64,000 nucleotides of DNA from Streptomyces sp. CB02923 (GCF_001905005.1 NZ_LWKZ01000024.1:119427-183426), one strand, 5' to 3'. Counted from the first letter of the stretch, positions 25,727 through 33,795 are shown. A program made the numbers and translations. Notes: a model not told the origin generated them from the sequence alone.

Positions 25727-26248
25727 ATGCGTTCCACTCGCGTCATCGCAGCATCGGGTCTCACCATCGCCGCCCTGGGCCTGTCGGCCGGCGCGGCGTT
25801 CGCCAAGCCCGTGGCCACCACCAGCCCGAAGCTGGTCGGCCCCGGCGGGGCCGTCACCGTCACCGTCACCTGCGACACCGGCAAGGCCGGCCGGATCGCC
25901 GCCTCCTCACAGGGCTTCCGCAGCGGCACCATCTGGCTGCACCGCACCCATAAGCATGGCAAGACCTACCGCGGGACCGCCCGGGTGGCGTCCCAGCTCT
26001 CCGGCGGCCCCAACCATCTCGGCCGCTACGCGTCCTGGGGCGTGAACGGCGACTGCCCCGACGGCAAGCAGTGGTTCACGACCTTCAAGACCGACGCCAA
26101 GCAGCCGCACGGCAAGGTGCACACCGGTGTCGGCAGCACCAGCCAGGACTCCAACACGACGGAGATCGTCGCGGGTGCCGCGGTCCTGGCCACGGCCGCG
26201 GTCGGCGGCACCTACTTCCTGCGCCGCCGCCAGAACGACCAGTCCTGA
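25727..26248 (+). CDS. Exported protein with C-terminal membrane anchor, unknown function
   Basis: 173 residues from ATG 25727 with GGAGG 8 bases upstream. Signal peptide (VIAASGLTIAALGLSAGAAFA), then a beta-rich extracellular domain of about 110 residues with two cysteines (VTVTCDTGKAG and NGDCPDGK) that may form a disulphide, then a C-terminal hydrophobic helix (EIVAGAAVLATAAVGGTYFL) and a positive tail RRRQ. The layout is that of a wall- or membrane-anchored surface protein, but no LPxTG or LAxTG sortase motif precedes the helix. Similar Ig-like small exported proteins are common in Streptomyces; no function known to me. A strong terminator follows. Confidence 0.8.
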   Translation: MRSTRVIAASGLTIAALGLSAGAAFAKPVATTSPKLVGPGGAVTVTVTCDTGKAGRIAASSQGFRSGTIWLHRTHKHGKTYRGTARVASQLSGGPNHLGRYASWGVNGDCPDGKQWFTTFKTDAKQPHGKVHTGVGSTSQDSNTTEIVAGAAVLATAAVGGTYFLRRRQNDQS

Positions 26249-26283
26249 CGCCACGGGCCACCCATTCCGCGGCGCACCGGGCC

Positions 26284-26328
26284 GCTGTGCCCCGCCGGGC
26301 CCCACCTCCCGGCCCGGCGGGGCACAGC
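26284..26328 (+). terminator. 18-bp perfect hairpin terminator
   Basis: Arms 26284-26301 and 26311-26328 (GCTGTGCCCCGCCGGGCC and complement) with a 9-base loop. It closes the exported-protein gene and ends 11 bases before the YciI-like start, so that gene either has a leaderless promoter inside the hairpin or depends on read-through. Confidence 0.8.
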
Positions 26329-26339
26329 GACTGCATACC

Positions 26340-26651
26340 ATGGCACGCATGTTCGTACTGGAGCTGACCTATACCGCGCCGATGGAGCGCGTCGACGCCG
26401 CACTGGCCGACCACGTGGACTGGCTCAAGAAGCACTACGCGGCCGGCCACTTCCTCGCCGCCGGGCGCAAGGTGCCGCGCGACGGCGGCGTCATCCTCGC
26501 GTCCGTCACGGACCGGGCGACGGCCGAGCGGATCATCGCCGAGGACCCCTTCACGGTCGCGGGCGTCTGCGACTACCGGATCACCGAATTCGTGGCGACC
26601 ACGACGGCGCCGGGGCTGGAGCCCTACAAGGAACAGCTGCCTCCTTCCTGA
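26340..26651 (+). CDS. YciI-like protein (dimeric alpha-beta barrel)
   Basis: 103 residues from ATG 26340 (or 26349, MFVLELTYT). The YciI pattern is visible: MFVLELTYTAPMERVDA, LADHVDWLKKHYAAGHFLAAGRK with the conserved H-x-x-W/F and GP/RK, GGVILASVTDRATAERIIAEDPF, and AGVCDYRITEF. The His (ADH) and Asp of DPF match the proposed active-site residues. Such proteins are small oxygenase-like or dehalogenase-like folds of mostly unknown role. No clear ribosome site upstream. Confidence 0.85.
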   Translation: MARMFVLELTYTAPMERVDAALADHVDWLKKHYAAGHFLAAGRKVPRDGGVILASVTDRATAERIIAEDPFTVAGVCDYRITEFVATTTAPGLEPYKEQLPPS

Positions 26652-26701
26652 GCGGCCGCCCGGAACGCCGCCGTGCCTGCCGGAGCGGCCCGCTCCATGG
26701 A

Positions 26702-27535
26702 TCAGCCGCGGCCGAGAAGCTCCCCGATCTCCTCGTGCAGCCCGGTCGGCACCTCGGTACCCCACCGTGCCGCTGCCTGGCCGGTCAGCTCCCGGCTCCA
26801 CTGCCAGCCGGCCCGCGCCGCCGCCCGTACGGCCGGGAGCACGGCGGGAGCGGTGGTCGCGGTGTAACGGTCGCGGTCGCCGACGGGCAGGTCCTGCTCC
26901 AGGGCGCGGCTGGGAGTGAGCCAGTGTGTGGTGGCCCCGCGCAGCAGCCGGCACAGCTGGAGCTGTAGCGGGGCGACGACCGAGTGCAGCAGCGCGTGTG
27001 CGCGGGCCGTTTCACCGCGGCTCAGGACGTGGGCGAGCATCAGCGTCCAGTTGGTGAGCTCGTGGGTGAGCTGCTGAGCGGTCGGGCCCGGCTCCGGCGG
27101 GCACGGGTCGGCGAGGCGGCGGGCCGCGGCGGTCAGCCGTCCGCCGCGGTCCAGCAGGACGGCGGCCCCGGGGTCCGGCAGGTGCACCATGCCACGCCAG
27201 GTGGGCACCTCGTCGATGCCCGGCCCGGCGGCCACGACGTGGAACTCGCCGCGCATCAGGTCGTCGAAGACGACGGCCAGGATGCCGTACATGTTGGTGT
27301 ACGCCAGCTTCAGCGGGGCGATGCGGCCGACGAACTCCCGGCCGTCGAAGGTGTCGGCATGCGCGTCACGGACGTACAGGTACGCCTCGATGTCGGAGTG
27401 GGCGTCGGCCTCGCCGAGGGTCCACGAGCCGTAGAGCAGCACCCCCTCCAGCCGGGGCTCGGCCTCGGCCAGCTCGCGCAGGCGCGTGACGCGGCGGTCG
27501 AGGGCGGGGCAGGACGAGGCAGGCATGTCGGGCAT
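26702..27535 (-). CDS. Nucleotidyltransferase, lincosamide nucleotidyltransferase Lnu(B/F)-like
   Basis: 277 residues from ATG 27535 (AGGAG 9 bases upstream); ATG 27553 adds six residues. Nucleotidyltransferase site: GVLLYGSWTLGEADAHSDIE (GS-x10-D-x-E). The following order, LKLAYTNMYGILAVVFDDLMRGEFH, WRGMVHLPDPGAAVLLD, then an all-helical C-terminus (TNWTLMLAHVLSRGETARAHALL and QLQLCRLLRGATTHWLTPSRALEQDL), parallels Lnu(B)/Lnu(F) along its length. Expected reaction: adenylation of an aminoglycoside- or lincosamide-like hydroxyl. It may be self-protective or an ancestral housekeeping homologue; resistance is unproven. Confidence 0.75.
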   Translation of the reverse strand: MPDMPASSCPALDRRVTRLRELAEAEPRLEGVLLYGSWTLGEADAHSDIEAYLYVRDAHADTFDGREFVGRIAPLKLAYTNMYGILAVVFDDLMRGEFHVVAAGPGIDEVPTWRGMVHLPDPGAAVLLDRGGRLTAAARRLADPCPPEPGPTAQQLTHELTNWTLMLAHVLSRGETARAHALLHSVVAPLQLQLCRLLRGATTHWLTPSRALEQDLPVGDRDRYTATTAPAVLPAVRAAARAGWQWSRELTGQAAARWGTEVPTGLHEEIGELLGRG

Positions 27536-27600
27536 GGGCGGGGTCTCCTGCATGAACGCATCGTAGGGACCGTGACCGGGGCCGGACCAGCGATTTCGGC

Positions 27601-27698
27601 ACGAGGCAGGGCGGCACGAGGCAGGGCGGCACGAGGCGCAGCGCGGCACGAGGCGCAGGGGTGCACGAGGCGCAGGGGTGCACGAGGCGCAGGGGTGT
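27601..27698. repeat. 15/17-bp tandem repeat upstream of the nucleotidyltransferase
   Basis: ACGAGGCAGGGCGGC at 27601 and 27616, then 17-mers ACGAGGCGCAGGGGTGC at 27631 (variant), 27648, 27665 and 27682. It lies 65 bases before the start of the leftward gene, within the roughly 300-base gap to the next gene, where nothing else is evident. Confidence 0.85.
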
Positions 27699-27835
27699 GA
27701 ACGGGCGTGAAAGATTGCGGAAGGGCACGTAGGGGCGCGTAGGGCGCGGCTTTCACCACTGGATGCCTCCGCGCTCCGGCGCACCTGGCCAACAGCCCCC
27801 TGGCAGCCACGCCCCGTCCCGACCACCCTGCGAAC

Positions 27836-28417
27836 ATGGGGGACATTTCCGAACCGCGCACCTGCCGAGGCTGCCGCGCCGTTGACGACAGCACCACCTG
27901 GCGGGGACACCCGTTCGGCGCACTGTGCGGCACCTGCTGGACCCGGACCGCGGCCGGCATCGACCACGAACAGGCCGAAGCCGAAGGTTCCGACGCCCCC
28001 GCGCCTCCTGCGCCGCCGGCCTGCCGGGCGTGCGGGCGTGAACAGGACCGGTTCCCGACCGGATACGGCCACTGGGTCCTCCTCGAACCCGAGGTCCAGC
28101 CGGCCGCGCTCGACGTACCCGAAGGGCACCGCTGGGTCATCGGCCACGACGGTTGCGCCGTCAACCGGGTCGGCGGCTCTCCGCCGCCGTGCTGCCGCAT
28201 CGCCCACCGCCCCGTCTGCGCCAGAAGCCCACGGCCCGCGGAACTGCCCCGGATCTTCCTCGCGGTGTGGGAACTGAACGCCGGCTACGAGCGCCGCGTC
28301 CGCGGACGGGACGCGCCGCCCTCAACCGAGACACCGCCCTTCACCGGCGAGGCGGACGACCGGGCGGGCGACCGGCCTGGCCGCATGCCGCACAATCCGC
28401 CCGCGTGCCCCTGGTGA
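27836..28417 (+). CDS. Zinc-ribbon hypothetical protein (DUF6083-like)
   Basis: 193 residues. Two CxxC pairs at the N-terminus (RTCRGCRA and ALCGTCWT), a third in PACRACGREQ, then FPTGYGHWVLLEPEVQPAALDVPEGHRWVI and a cysteine/histidine-rich stretch. The GYGHWVLLEP...VP.GHRW pattern is typical of the Streptomyces DUF6083 group. Function unknown; the spaced cysteines suggest zinc binding. The last 25 codons are low-complexity and overlap a possible convergent small gene. Confidence 0.65.
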   Translation: MGDISEPRTCRGCRAVDDSTTWRGHPFGALCGTCWTRTAAGIDHEQAEAEGSDAPAPPAPPACRACGREQDRFPTGYGHWVLLEPEVQPAALDVPEGHRWVIGHDGCAVNRVGGSPPPCCRIAHRPVCARSPRPAELPRIFLAVWELNAGYERRVRGRDAPPSTETPPFTGEADDRAGDRPGRMPHNPPACPW

Positions 28418-28562
28418 ACAGCTGGTAGGTGTGGTCGGCGGCGTCGTACACCACCCACGCCCGCATCCCGCCCAGCCGCAGCCCGAACGCCAGATCCGTC
28501 AGCCCCGCCAGGGCCTCCGGATCATCCGCCGGCCACTTGCACGACCACGCCTCGGCCGCCAT
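28341..28562 (-). CDS. Small hypothetical protein, convergent with the zinc-ribbon gene
   Basis: 73 residues from ATG 28562 (ATG 28628 adds 22 residues). The middle part has protein-like composition unlike a random high-GC frame: EAWSCKWPADDPEALAGLTD, GGMRAWVVYDAADHTYQLFTRG, with a CAAC pair before an arginine-rich tail. No family recognised. It overlaps the 3' end of the zinc-ribbon gene by 77 bases and lacks a strong ribosome site, so it may be spurious. Confidence 0.4.
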   Translation of the reverse strand: MAAEAWSCKWPADDPEALAGLTDLAFGLRLGGMRAWVVYDAADHTYQLFTRGTRADCAACGQAGRPPGRPPRR

Positions 28563-28789
28563 CTCCCACCCCGCACTCTGCCGGGCACCACGTAATGGAG
28601 CACCGCCGCTTCCTCCCTGGAGGGTCATGACCCCGGAAGGTCACGAACCCGGAGGATCACGAACTCCATCACGGCGTCGACGGGGCCGGGCCCTGTTCAC
28701 CGGTTCCCGCCGCGCCGCATCCGCGCATGCGGTACAGACCGGCACGCCACCACGGTGGCACCCGGCAGCCGCCGCCCCGTGCCGTGCCG

Positions 28790-30199
28790 TTACGGGGCCG
28801 GGGTCGGCCAGCGGCCCCCGTTGAGCCAGAAGCCCTGGATCTCTTCGAGCTGCCGGCCCTTGGTCTCCGGGGCGGTGAACGCGGCGAAGACCAGCGCGCC
28901 GAGCGCGAGGACGCCGAGACCCGCGAAGGTCGTGGCGGCGCCCGCCCAGGACATCAGGGACGGGAAGAACTGTGCGATGAGGAGGTTGGCGACGAGATCG
29001 GCCGTCAGTATCGCCGACGCGCCGGTGGAGCGCAGCCGGGCGGGGAACGCCTCACTGGCGTACACCCAGATCAGCGAGCCGAAGCCGAAGTTGAAGGCGG
29101 CGGTGAAGAGCAGGATGGCGCCGAAGCCGATCCACGTCCCGGCGCCTTGCGGGTCCCCGAAACCGAACACGGCGGTCAGCACGCCGAGCATGACCGTCAT
29201 CGTCGCGATGCCGGAGAGCAGGACGACACGGCGGCCGAGCCGGTCGATGATCAGGATGGCGAGGACCGTCGCGGCCAGTGAGGCCAGTTGCACGAAGGAC
29301 GGCAGCAGGAAGTTCTGCCCGTCGCCGGTGAAGCCCATCTCCTCGAAGATCTGCGGGCTGTAGTACGTCACCGCGTTGATGCCGGTGATCTGGCAGAAGA
29401 AGCCGAGCCCGACGACGAAGACCGTGGCGCGGGCGTACGGCTTGTGCAGCAGCGAGCGCAGCGAACCGCCGCTCTCCTCCGCCAGTGCGGCACGGACCGC
29501 CTCGGTCTCCGCGCGGGCGTCGACGTCGGGGTCGGTCAGCGCCATGACCTCCACGGCCTTCTCGGTCCGGCCCTTGAGGACGTACCAGCGGGGCGTGTCG
29601 GGAAGCCGGAACAGCGGGATCAGCACGAGAGCGGCGGGGATCGCGGCCAGGCCGAGCATCAGCCGCCAGTGGCCGCCGTCGGACAGTCCCCAGTTCACGA
29701 AGTACGTCAGGGCGATGCCGAAGACCGTGGCGACCTGGTACGCGGCCACGGAGGCGCCACGGATGCGCGCCGGTGTCGACTCGGCGATGTACAGCGGGGC
29801 CGCCACGATCGAGATGCCGATGGCGACGCCGAGCAGGAACCGCACCGCGTCCAGGACGACGACGTTCGGAGCGAGGGCGGAGAGCGCCACGAAGACCGTG
29901 TACGACCCCGCGACGATCAGCATGGCTGCCTTGCGGCCCAGCGCGTCGGCCAGCTTGCCGCCGATCAGCGCCCCCACGATCGAACCGAACACCAGAATGC
30001 TGTTGACCAGGCCCTTCTCGGTGTCGCTGAGGTGGAAGTCCTTGCTCAGGAACACCAGAGCGCCGGAGATGCTGCCCGTGTCGTAGCCGTAGATGACGCC
30101 GACGACGGCTCCGGTGAGGGCGAAGAGCCGGCCGGTGCGGCGGGGCGGCTGGCCCGGCGGCGATGACGGTGACTGCGTGGAGCGCGTTGCAACGGACAT
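28790..30199 (-). CDS. Sugar:proton symporter, MFS sugar-porter family
   Basis: 469 residues from ATG 30199 (AAGGA upstream). Twelve helices with sugar-porter signatures: GAVVGVIYGYDTGSISGAL in helix 1, GKLADALGRKAAML, LLGVAIGISIVAAPLYIAES (Q/P-x-YIAE), RLPDTPRWYVLKGR, helix 7 QITGINAVTYYSPQI, IDRLGRR and C-terminal PETKGRQLEEI. Similar to bacterial XylE/GlcP/GalP-type importers. Divergent from a sugar-phosphate isomerase/aldolase gene set that it probably supplies. A TTGACA-18-AATACT promoter points at it. Confidence 0.9.
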   Translation of the reverse strand: MSVATRSTQSPSSPPGQPPRRTGRLFALTGAVVGVIYGYDTGSISGALVFLSKDFHLSDTEKGLVNSILVFGSIVGALIGGKLADALGRKAAMLIVAGSYTVFVALSALAPNVVVLDAVRFLLGVAIGISIVAAPLYIAESTPARIRGASVAAYQVATVFGIALTYFVNWGLSDGGHWRLMLGLAAIPAALVLIPLFRLPDTPRWYVLKGRTEKAVEVMALTDPDVDARAETEAVRAALAEESGGSLRSLLHKPYARATVFVVGLGFFCQITGINAVTYYSPQIFEEMGFTGDGQNFLLPSFVQLASLAATVLAILIIDRLGRRVVLLSGIATMTVMLGVLTAVFGFGDPQGAGTWIGFGAILLFTAAFNFGFGSLIWVYASEAFPARLRSTGASAILTADLVANLLIAQFFPSLMSWAGAATTFAGLGVLALGALVFAAFTAPETKGRQLEEIQGFWLNGGRWPTPAP

Positions 30200-30363
30200 G
30201 GGGAGTCCTTTGTGACGACTGTCGGCGGATCGGCCTTGCTGCGTGTCGGTCACTGCGGCAGCCGCGGGTGCGCGGCCGGTGACGGGACGCACCGCCCGGC
30301 GCCAGCGCTGGCTGCACTGCCTGACGGCCGCCGCTCCACTGCGGCTGCATGAGTGATCCTGCG

Positions 30364-30393
30364 AGTATTCGACTCCTTTCATTCATGTGTCAA
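30364..30393 (-). promoter_or_regulatory. Promoter of the sugar importer
   Basis: On the minus strand TTGACA (30393-30388) and AATACT (30369-30364) are separated by 18 bp, close to the vegetative consensus. Confidence 0.65.
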
Positions 30394-30527
30394 CAGTCAC
30401 CTGAGGCGACCAGGCCTTCCCTATATCTCCTGCAAAGAGCGCCAGTTCATGAAACATCCTTCCCCGCCGCACCGGCGCTCCCACCCTTTCGAGGGATGGA
30501 TTACGCCGCAGGGCGTGCGTAGAGTTG

Positions 30528-30553
30528 CTTGCAACGGAGCATCTTGTTGCAAG
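30528..30553. promoter_or_regulatory. Operator-like inverted repeat before the SIS-aldolase genes
   Basis: CTTGCAAC (30528-30535) and GTTGCAAG (30546-30553) form a perfect 8-bp inverted repeat with 10-bp spacer, ending 15 bases before the ribosome site of the SIS gene. A further GTTGCAAC lies at 30187-30194 at the importer start. The DeoR protein encoded downstream, or a GntR/LacI protein elsewhere, could bind. Confidence 0.5.
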
Positions 30554-30578
30554 TTCACGCAGACAACTGGAGGGCGTC

Positions 30579-31514
30579 GTGAGCGGGACCTCGTACATGG
30601 AGCAGGAGCTGCGCAGCCAGCCCGGGACGTGGCGGGAGGCGGCGCGGATCGGCCGCTCGGACACCCCGCTGCCCGGCGCCGGCCGGCGGGTCGCGGTGGT
30701 GGGCTGCGGCACCTCGTGGTTCATGGCGCAGGCGTACGCGGCCCTGCGTGAGGGCGCCGGGCTGGGCGTGACGGACGCGTTCGCCGCGTCGGAGGCGTTC
30801 CTCGGCGCCGACCGCGGTTACGACGCCGTCGTGGCGATCACCCGCTCCGGGACCACGACCGAGGTGCTGCGCCTGCTGGAGCAGGTGAAGGGGCGCATCC
30901 CGACCGTGACGGTGCTCGGTGACCCCGACACCCCGGCCACCGAGCTGTCGGACGCGACGGTCACCCTGCCGTTCGCCGACGAGAAGTCCGTGGTGCAGAC
31001 CCGGTTCGCGACGACCGCGCTCGCGCTGCTGCGGGCCCACCTCGGCGAGGACCTGTCCGGCGCGGTGGGCGACGCGGAGGAGGCGCTGGCCGCGCCCGTG
31101 GAGAAGGAGTGGGTGGACGCCGAGCAGTTTTCCTTCCTCGGCACGGGCTGGACGTACGGCCTGGCCAACGAGGCGGCACTGAAGATGCGGGAGGCGTCGC
31201 AGAGCTGGACGGAGTCCTACCCCGCGATGGAGTACCGGCACGGCCCCATCTCCATAGCGGCACCGGGCCGTGTCACCTGGGTGTTCGGCCAGGTGCCGGA
31301 GGGTCTGGAAGCGGACGTCGCACGGACCGGCGCCGGGTTCGTGCACCACGGGCGCGACCCGCTGGCCGATCTGGTGCTGGTGCAGCGGATCGCCCTGGAG
31401 CGGGCCCGCGCCCGCGGCCTGGACCCGGACAACCCGCGCAGCCTGACCCGGTCGGTGATGCTCGCGGAGGCGGAGGCGGAGGCGGAGGCCGAGCCGGAGC
31501 CGGCGGCCGGGTAG
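30579..31514 (+). CDS. SIS-domain sugar-phosphate isomerase/deaminase (AgaS/GlmS-isomerase-like)
   Basis: 311 residues from GTG 30579 with GGAGGG 5 bases upstream. Two SIS domains: first VAVVGCGTSWFMAQAYAALRE and ITRSGTTTEVLRLLEQ (STS-like phosphate loop), second FSFLGTGWTYGLANEAALKMREAS followed by SYPAMEYRHGPISI, the hallmark of GlmS/AgaS-type aldose-ketose isomerases or deaminases. The tail AEAEAEAEPEP is a repeat expansion. Role: interconversion of an amino-sugar phosphate and ketose phosphate. Gene order with a KbaY/GatY-type aldolase and a DeoR repressor resembles aga/gat loci. Confidence 0.82.
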   Translation: MSGTSYMEQELRSQPGTWREAARIGRSDTPLPGAGRRVAVVGCGTSWFMAQAYAALREGAGLGVTDAFAASEAFLGADRGYDAVVAITRSGTTTEVLRLLEQVKGRIPTVTVLGDPDTPATELSDATVTLPFADEKSVVQTRFATTALALLRAHLGEDLSGAVGDAEEALAAPVEKEWVDAEQFSFLGTGWTYGLANEAALKMREASQSWTESYPAMEYRHGPISIAAPGRVTWVFGQVPEGLEADVARTGAGFVHHGRDPLADLVLVQRIALERARARGLDPDNPRSLTRSVMLAEAEAEAEAEPEPAAG

Positions 31515-31595
31515 GGGGCGTACGTGCCTGCGGGGTCGGGTAGCGGCCGTACGTGTCAGCGGGGTCGGGTATCGGCCGTGCGCGTCGGCGGGGCC
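31509..31595. repeat. 29-bp tandem repeat overlapping the SIS gene stop codon, three units
   Basis: Units starting GGGTAGGGGGCGTACGTG at 31509, 31538 and 31567; the TAG stop (31512-31514) is part of unit one and recurs in unit two. Confidence 0.85.
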
Positions 31596-31655
31596 GTCCC
31601 TCTCGTCCCCGCCTGTGCCCGGCCGTCCCCGCGTGTCCCACCCGTCCCTGTCCCC

Positions 31656-31710
31656 GTTCCGTTCCGTTCTGTTCCACTCCGCTCCGCTTCGTTCCGCTCC
31701 GTTTCGTTCC
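31656..31710. repeat. Pentanucleotide (GTTCC)n microsatellite, eleven units
   Basis: GTTCC and one-base variants (GCTCC, GTTCT, ACTCC, GTTTC) repeat in a strict 5-bp phase from 31656 to 31710, about 50 bases before the aldolase start. Confidence 0.9.
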
Positions 31711-31759
31711 GTCCGTGAACCGTCGGTAACGGCGGTGCCCGCAAGGGAGGCAGGATTCC

Positions 31760-32650
31760 ATGCCCCTCGTTCCCACCTCGTCGATCGTCGATGCCGCCCG
31801 TGAGGCGCGGGCCGGCGCCGCGGCGTTCAACGTCATCCACCTGGAGACCGCCGAGGCGCTCGTCACGGCCGCCGAGCGCAGCGGCTTCCCGGTCATTCTG
31901 GGCATCAGTGAGAACTGCATCCGCTACCACGGCAGCCTGCTGCCCATCGCCCGCGCCACCCTCGCGCTCGCCGAGGCGTCCGCCGCGCGGGTCGCCGTGC
32001 ACCTGGACCACATCACCGAGGCGGAGCTGGTGCGCGAGGGCGTCGAGGCCGGGGTGAGGTCGGTGATGGTGGACGCCTCGGCCCTCCCGTACGAGGAGAA
32101 CGTCGCCGCCACGGCGGAGCTGACCGCCTGGTGCCACGAGCGCGGCGCCTATGTCGAGGCCGAACTGGGCGAGGTCGGCGGCAAGGACGGGGTGCACGCC
32201 CCCGGCGCCCGTACCGACCCCGACGAGGCGCTGGCGTTCGTCCGGGCGACCGGGGTGGACGCGCTGGCCGTCGCCGTCGGCTCCTCCCACGCGATGCACG
32301 AACGCACCGCCGTCCTGGACAAGGAGCTGATCACGGCACTGGCCGGGCGGCTCCCGGTGCCGCTGGTGCTGCACGGCTCCTCGGGCGTACCCGACGACGA
32401 ACTCCGCCGGGCCGTCGCAGCAGGCATGACGAAGATCAACATTTCCACCCACCTGGTCTCCGTCTTCACCCGCAGCATCCGGGACTCCCTGGACGAGGAT
32501 CTCTCCCTCGTCGACTCGCGCAAGTACGTGAAACCGGCGCGTGAAGCCGTGGCCCGGGAGGCCGCCCGGCTCCTGACCCTGCTCGGCGCCCCTGCCGCGC
32601 CCGCGGAAGCGGGTCGGCCGGCCGTCACGGAGGCGCGCGTGCGGGGGTGA
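31760..32650 (+). CDS. Class II fructose/tagatose-bisphosphate aldolase (KbaY/GatY-like)
   Basis: 296 residues, ATG 31760 after GGGAGG. Class II site: AVHLDHITE (catalytic D83, zinc H84), VEAELGEVGGKDGV, zinc His in VAVGSSHAMH and in LVLHGSSGVPDDELRRAVAAG, then GMTKINIST with the Asn/Thr phosphate contacts. The AFNVIHLETAEALVTAAE start and AYVEAELGEVGG.DG fit tagatose-1,6-bisphosphate aldolases better than central FbaA. Role: cleaves a ketose bisphosphate to DHAP and glyceraldehyde-3-phosphate. Follows the SIS gene; a sugar-phosphate kinase is missing from the module. Confidence 0.88.
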   Translation: MPLVPTSSIVDAAREARAGAAAFNVIHLETAEALVTAAERSGFPVILGISENCIRYHGSLLPIARATLALAEASAARVAVHLDHITEAELVREGVEAGVRSVMVDASALPYEENVAATAELTAWCHERGAYVEAELGEVGGKDGVHAPGARTDPDEALAFVRATGVDALAVAVGSSHAMHERTAVLDKELITALAGRLPVPLVLHGSSGVPDDELRRAVAAGMTKINISTHLVSVFTRSIRDSLDEDLSLVDSRKYVKPAREAVAREAARLLTLLGAPAAPAEAGRPAVTEARVRG

Positions 32651-32726
32651 GAGCGCGGCGGGCCTCCTGCCGTCGGCGGGCTCACCGATATCACACAGGT
32701 CACCGGGAAGGACTTAGGCTCGCGCC

Positions 32727-33530
32727 ATGAACCGCCACGAACGGATGAACGCCCTCCTGGAGCTCCTCGGCGAACGTGGCCGGGTGGAGGTCGATGAGGC
32801 CGCGACCAAGCTGGAGGTCTCGGCCGCCACGATGCGGCGCGACATGGACGCCCTGGCCGATCAGCAGTTGCTGACCCGCACCCGGGGCGGCGCGGTGCTC
32901 AGCTCGGTGGCGTACGACCTGCCCATCCGTTACAAGCGGGCGCACCGCGCCGACGAGAAGGAAGCCGTGGCGCAGGCCGCGGCGAAGCTGGTCGAGCGCG
33001 GCGACGTGGTCGGCCTGAGCGGCGGCACCACGACCACGGAGATCGCGCGGGTACTGGCGACCCGGCCGGACTTCGCGGAAGCGGGCCCGCAGCCGCACCT
33101 GACCATCGTCACCAACTCGCTGAACATCGCCAACGAACTCGCCGTACGGCCGCAGATCAAGATCGTGCTGACCGGCGGGGTGGCACACTCCCGGTCGTTC
33201 GAACTGGTCGGCCCGTTCAGCGAGCTGGTCCTCCAGCAGATCTCCGTGGACATCGCCTTCATCGGCGCCAACGGGATAGACCCGGTGATGGGTGCGACCG
33301 TGCACGACGAGGCGGAGGCCCGGATCAACCGGCTCATGGCCGAGCGGGCCCGGCGCGCGGTGCTCGTCGCGGACTCCTCGAAGATCGGCGAACGCTGCTT
33401 CGCGCGGGTCGGCGGCGCGGATGTCTTCGACACCCTCATCACGGACAGCGGCGCCAAGGAGGCCACCCGCCGGGAGTTCGGCGAGCGGGGGCTGCGCGTG
33501 GTCGCCGCCCGCCCCGCGGCGGACGACTGA
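32727..33530 (+). CDS. DeoR/GlpR-family transcriptional repressor
   Basis: 267 residues. N-terminal DeoR helix-turn-helix: RHERMNALLELLGERGRVEV and AATKLEVSAATMRRDMDALADQQLLTRTRGGAV. The C-terminal sugar-phosphate sensor (DeoRC) shows GDVVGLSGGTTTTEIAR, VTNSLNIANELA, VLTGGVAHSRSFELVG, FIGANGIDP and VADSSKIGERCFARV. AgaR/GatR-like. It most likely senses a sugar phosphate made by the adjacent SIS/aldolase enzymes and represses the local genes; the CTTGCAAC inverted repeat is a candidate site. Confidence 0.9.
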   Translation: MNRHERMNALLELLGERGRVEVDEAATKLEVSAATMRRDMDALADQQLLTRTRGGAVLSSVAYDLPIRYKRAHRADEKEAVAQAAAKLVERGDVVGLSGGTTTTEIARVLATRPDFAEAGPQPHLTIVTNSLNIANELAVRPQIKIVLTGGVAHSRSFELVGPFSELVLQQISVDIAFIGANGIDPVMGATVHDEAEARINRLMAERARRAVLVADSSKIGERCFARVGGADVFDTLITDSGAKEATRREFGERGLRVVAARPAADD

Positions 33531-33737
33531 GCGCGGGCCGCTGAGCGGGATTCGCCGACCGGGATTCGCTGAGCGGGATTCGTCGACCGGGATTCGCAGA
33601 GCAGGATTCACCGACCGGGATTCGCAGAGCAGGATTCGTCGAGCAGGGCCTGCTGAGCAGGGTTCATTGAACGAGGGCCACCGGACCAGGGCCGCTGAGT
33701 GAGGGCCACCTGACCAGGACCGCTGAGCGATGACGGC
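33528..33737. repeat. 14-bp tandem repeat, fifteen units, starting at the DeoR stop codon
   Basis: Consensus TGAGCGGGATTCGC. Unit one starts with the stop TGA at 33528; the 14-bp phase is exact through 33737 (units at 33542, 33556, 33570, ... 33724). Alternating units begin TGAG, CGAC or AGAG, hinting at a 28-bp higher-order unit. Confidence 0.92.
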
Positions 33738-33795
33738 GCCGAGGGCCTCCGGGGGCTGCGGGGGCCTCCGGAGGCTGCCGGGGGCTGCCGGAGGG

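Larger units (their letters stand above)
30200..30578. other. 379-base divergent intergenic region of the sugar module
   Basis: Holds the leftward promoter of the sugar importer (30364-30393) and the CTTGCAAC inverted repeat before the SIS gene (30528-30553). The importer mRNA leader would be about 165 bases. No gene seen. Confidence 0.65.
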
